Positions 61,001 to 64,000 of a DNA stretch of 64,000 nucleotides are shown piece after piece. A model generated the notes under the pieces. That model ran no database searches and was not told where the DNA came from. It was given only the letters and a program-made list of their open reading frames with translations. A program made the translations under genes and the position numbers. How positions within the stretch are numbered: position 1 is the first letter of the stretch; each line of letters begins with the position of its first letter. This DNA comes from Enoplolaimus lenunculus (taxonomy: Eukaryota; Nematoda; Enoplea; Enoplida; Thoracostomopsidae). Where the stretch lies: contig JASANG010000048.1 in assembly GCA_030248215.1 (NCBI GenBank), forward strand, positions 1 through 64,000, read 5' to 3'.

Positions 61001-63790
61001 CGCACATACCCAAACACGCCATAAGCACACCAGGTTCTTTCGAATTGATTTTTGGTAATGCTGGTAGCACTTGATCGGTGATCATCCATTTTTCAAGATG
61101 TTCAATGATTTTGCCAATACACAATAGCGCGTTCACTTTCGTCTTAAAAACAAAAAATACACAATACATAAACAAACATGAACAGTTACACCTCGGTTAC
61201 GCTGCCGGCACTGCGCGTTATTGCAAAATCTACAATATCATGGAGGTTTCAACCGACATCGCACTGAAACCAATAATTTCAGTATCTGAACCACTGAATC
61301 CAAAACGCTTCAATTGTCAACACCACTGAAACGAAAAAGCTTCAGCGTACAATCCACTAAAACCAATAGCTTCAGTGTCCACATCACTGAAACCAACAAG
61401 CTTTAGTGTTCATAGCCCACAGTTACCTGGCGCATTATTTACAAATGGAAGTAGAAATTTTTCAGCGCTAATAGTATAATACAGCAATATTTTACAGAAC
61501 TGCGTAGCCAGTAATTAATCCTTTCTCTTTCCCTTAAACGTGAAATATAATATGTCAGCTAACAAATAATATATGCTAACATGAGTGTCTTTGTACATAG
61601 AATGCATGTGTGGTAAATTCGGTTCCTGCACTAAATATTTCTGTACGGAGTCAATATATGCAAGATTTTTGTTATGTATAGCATGCATTAAGTCGTCGTG
61701 TTAGTACCGAGTTTGCAACCGGGTATTCTGCTCCGGTTAAAAAAACCAAATCAGCATACAGTTTTTCAGTACTTGCTCACAATATCTCAGTGATAGAAGA
61801 AATTGAATATGTGAAATCGTAAGAAATAACAATCACTTATCCCCTCAGAACAGTACCTTTAAGACGACAACAAATTCACCCTATATACTTTCAACTTTTA
61901 ACTTCGGCGCCCGGATTTACTTTAACTAGACTTACAGTACTCACCGCCAACCATCGGAGACTTCTATGCACTTCTCTAATATACGTCATGTCTTTACTAC
62001 GAATATAAAGCCAGGACAATAAATTAATAATTTTTAATTCATACCTCACACACCTTTCCCACTAATTGACCCGGTTGAAAATTTTCAAAATGGCTCCAAT
62101 TAGTATAGAGACTTAAAACCTTTTAACGAGTACTCAAATATATACCAGTGTTGTTAGTTCCATGCGCCAATCACCAAGAAACACAGCGCAAACTCCAATT
62201 TAAAAACTGCATCAGGCAAAAGCATACTCTTATGATCGGTGTGTAAGGCGTATCCGCAGAGCTATTTGACTAAACAGTATCAGAGCAAACATTTCTCGCC
62301 CTCTAACTGCATAATACGAGCAAATTTAAAAGATTGAAAAATAACCAACATCAAGCTAATCCAAAACCCTGGTATAAAGATTCTTGTTTAATCAGTTACA
62401 TAAGCCGCAATAAAGCCTATTATTTCACCTGAAAGGATATTATTTAACTGCAAGCTTGTCTTAAGAGTGTCTGTTATTTTAAATCATTGTTGTTAGAAAA
62501 TATTTTAAAAGCCTCAGTTATGTCGCGTTTCCCTGCAGAATTCATATTCAATGTACTTTCGATACTGAAAATAGAACGGAAAAATGAAATAAAAAATTTA
62601 CCGATACAACACTCGCGATAGTTGCAAGCCGCAAAAGCTTCGGTAACAATTCAGATTTCATTGCGTTCGATCCAACCATACCAGCAATAGACGGAATGAT
62701 TGTCAAACACAACTCCTACAAAAAGAATGAAAAAAGTAAAATTAATGAACCTTACCACTTCATTTAACGACAATATACAGGATCGGTTTCAATCCATAAA
62801 GTATGTTAAAATCGTGAAACCGTCTAACAGAAAAAATACAGTTGGTGACACAATTTCTTCCATCAATTTAACAACAAAACTTCCTACCGGCAGTTTCATT
62901 ATGAAGTTCAGTTCTGAAAAGGTGCGTTTTGTGCTCTACAAATTTACTGCTGTGCCTTGTGCGTGATATCACTTACCTGAATGGAGGTAACTTCCGACTC
63001 AAGTGCACCATAAATCACAGGAAACAAATGACGTTTCACAGCTTCCGGCGGCATTTTACTCAGTAGCAACTCGGATTTTTGAAGCAGTATCAACATTATC
63101 TAAAACCTTAACTTAGAATACGCTTGCCGTTTAGTCACAAAATGCATGATACCCACATGAATTTATTAATTTACTGCTCATGTATTTTGACAAAAAAATC
63201 CAAGCATTTTTATTTTTCGCTCAACATTGAAGATTTTCTGTTAATTATTCGCCAATAGAACTAAAATGTCAATTAAAACATCATGTTAATTGTAACAGAA
63301 CATCACCACTGAAAGCAATGAAAATGTGACTGCCACCGAATAAACCCTTGAATTGCAGTCACCCTGTTTAAACTCGACAGTCCATAATTCAAACACCTTC
63401 GTGGAACTTTCTTTAAAGGTTCACCAACAAAAAAATTCCAATAACATTTAACATTTCTGCAGTTAGCATTTGCAATATGCTAGCCAAGATGGTTGGAATA
63501 TTTGTCATTGTCATTGTGTATCAGATTGCACCATCGTTTGTTTACATAAAATAAGCACAAAAATTAGATAGAACGATGTCCAATAACGCTCCTTTTACCC
63601 AAATAGCGCTTACTTGAACCGGATTTCGAATGCTGAATACAGGAATGAGCGGCGGCAGAATAATCGCTTCAAATTCATCCTTAGTAACACCTTCGGCGAT
63701 AATAAAAACATTCGACAAAACGAACGGAATCATTTCTGGTGTCGAAAATTCGGCCGTCAAGATAGGAATTACTTTTTGCAATTGAACACG
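58066..63790 (-). CDS. SCYL2: SCY1-like pseudokinase 2, C-terminal 560 residues
   Basis: Nine exons: 63614-63790, 62977-63099, 62602-62715, 61010-61142, 60724-60842, 60212-60312, 59896-59947, 59161-59223 and 58066-58866. All phases join. HEAT-repeat segments match SCYL2 closely: 'MIPFVLSNVFIIAE', 'LILLQKSELLLSKMPP', 'ELCLTIIPSIAGM', 'NALLCIGKIIEHLEKW', 'INSKEPGVLMACLG' and 'SICAENSLNLRQ'. A coiled segment ('MLDKVEKEQRVKLEQL') and the family motif 'SLEEKQRLAREQEQTLRF' follow, then a Gly/Ser/Asn-rich tail ending SDLDDLLG, comparable to the DLKDLFG end of human SCYL2. Known SCYL2 binds clathrin and AP-2 and works in endosome and trans-Golgi traffic. The kinase-like domain and start codon lie past the right edge, so 63791-64000 is intron here. 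Confidence 0.92.
59717..59882. repeat. TTGCAGC hairpin repeat, family I, SCYL2 intron
   Basis: The left arm ATTCACGTGCAAGTATTTGC faces the right arm TTGCAGCAAAAACTTGCACG. It belongs with the fold-back motifs near 5016, 38930 and 50230. Confidence 0.5.
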
Positions 63791-64000
63791 CTAAAATAGT
63801 ATGACCAAGCTAATACTACATACTCTAAAACCTGCAAACTGTCTAACACACGCTTGGCAAATAAGAACAAATTTTAACTACATTCACAAAGATTGTAACT
63901 ACAAATAACAACATTGATATAAAGCACATCAGATTGTTCATTTTGTCGTATCTCTGCACTGTGTAATAGTACGGTTATCAACTTCAACTATGCATTTAAC

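Overview
The window looks like nuclear DNA of a nematode: AT-rich, gene-poor, intron-containing and crowded with short inverted-repeat elements. Degenerate TTAGGC arrays, the nematode telomere hexamer, recur throughout, and one gene resembles the nematode family of ionotropic-receptor-like proteins. The species cannot be fixed from sequence alone. An enoplean nematode with a large repetitive genome would fit, but that is inference.

Left part, plus strand. A divergent otopetrin-like proton channel occupies 1287-6439 in four phase-compatible exons. From 6440 to about 14200 lie mostly transposon remnants, inverted-repeat elements and minisatellites, with one orphan terminal exon at 12158-12342. 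An ionotropic-receptor-like gene follows at 14223-24865. Its last intron (7.1 kb) holds a minisatellite of about 6 kb with roughly 95-100 units of 61-62 bp.

Middle, 24.9-35.3 kb. There is no host gene I can support here. The region holds TTAGGC-bearing elements, a hAT-type non-autonomous element with an 8-bp target duplication, an AT microsatellite, and a 2-kb pogo/Tigger-like DNA transposon with a decayed transposase gene. That transposon sits inside an older hairpin element.

Right part, minus strand. Three genes share orientation. KDM2 is a JmjC histone H3K36 demethylase with 16 exons (35356-46590) whose phases all join, about 1633 residues. SLC25A15, the mitochondrial ornithine carrier, has 6 exons (48958-51661), about 302 residues. 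SCYL2, a clathrin-associated pseudokinase, is represented by its C-terminal 560 residues (58066-63790); its kinase-like N-terminus lies beyond the right edge. Two orphan exons lie between SLC25A15 and SCYL2. The genes are functionally unrelated, and I see no operon.

The most striking observation is in KDM2. The 3' part of the exon carrying the Fe(II)-binding HxD motif, together with its splice donor, is tandemly repeated five times in frame with an 81-bp period. Only the copy in the true exon keeps the catalytic histidine. Second is the 6-kb minisatellite, whose unit appears to derive from the end of an inverted-repeat element. No retrovirus, LTR element, Polinton or other viral fossil was recognised.
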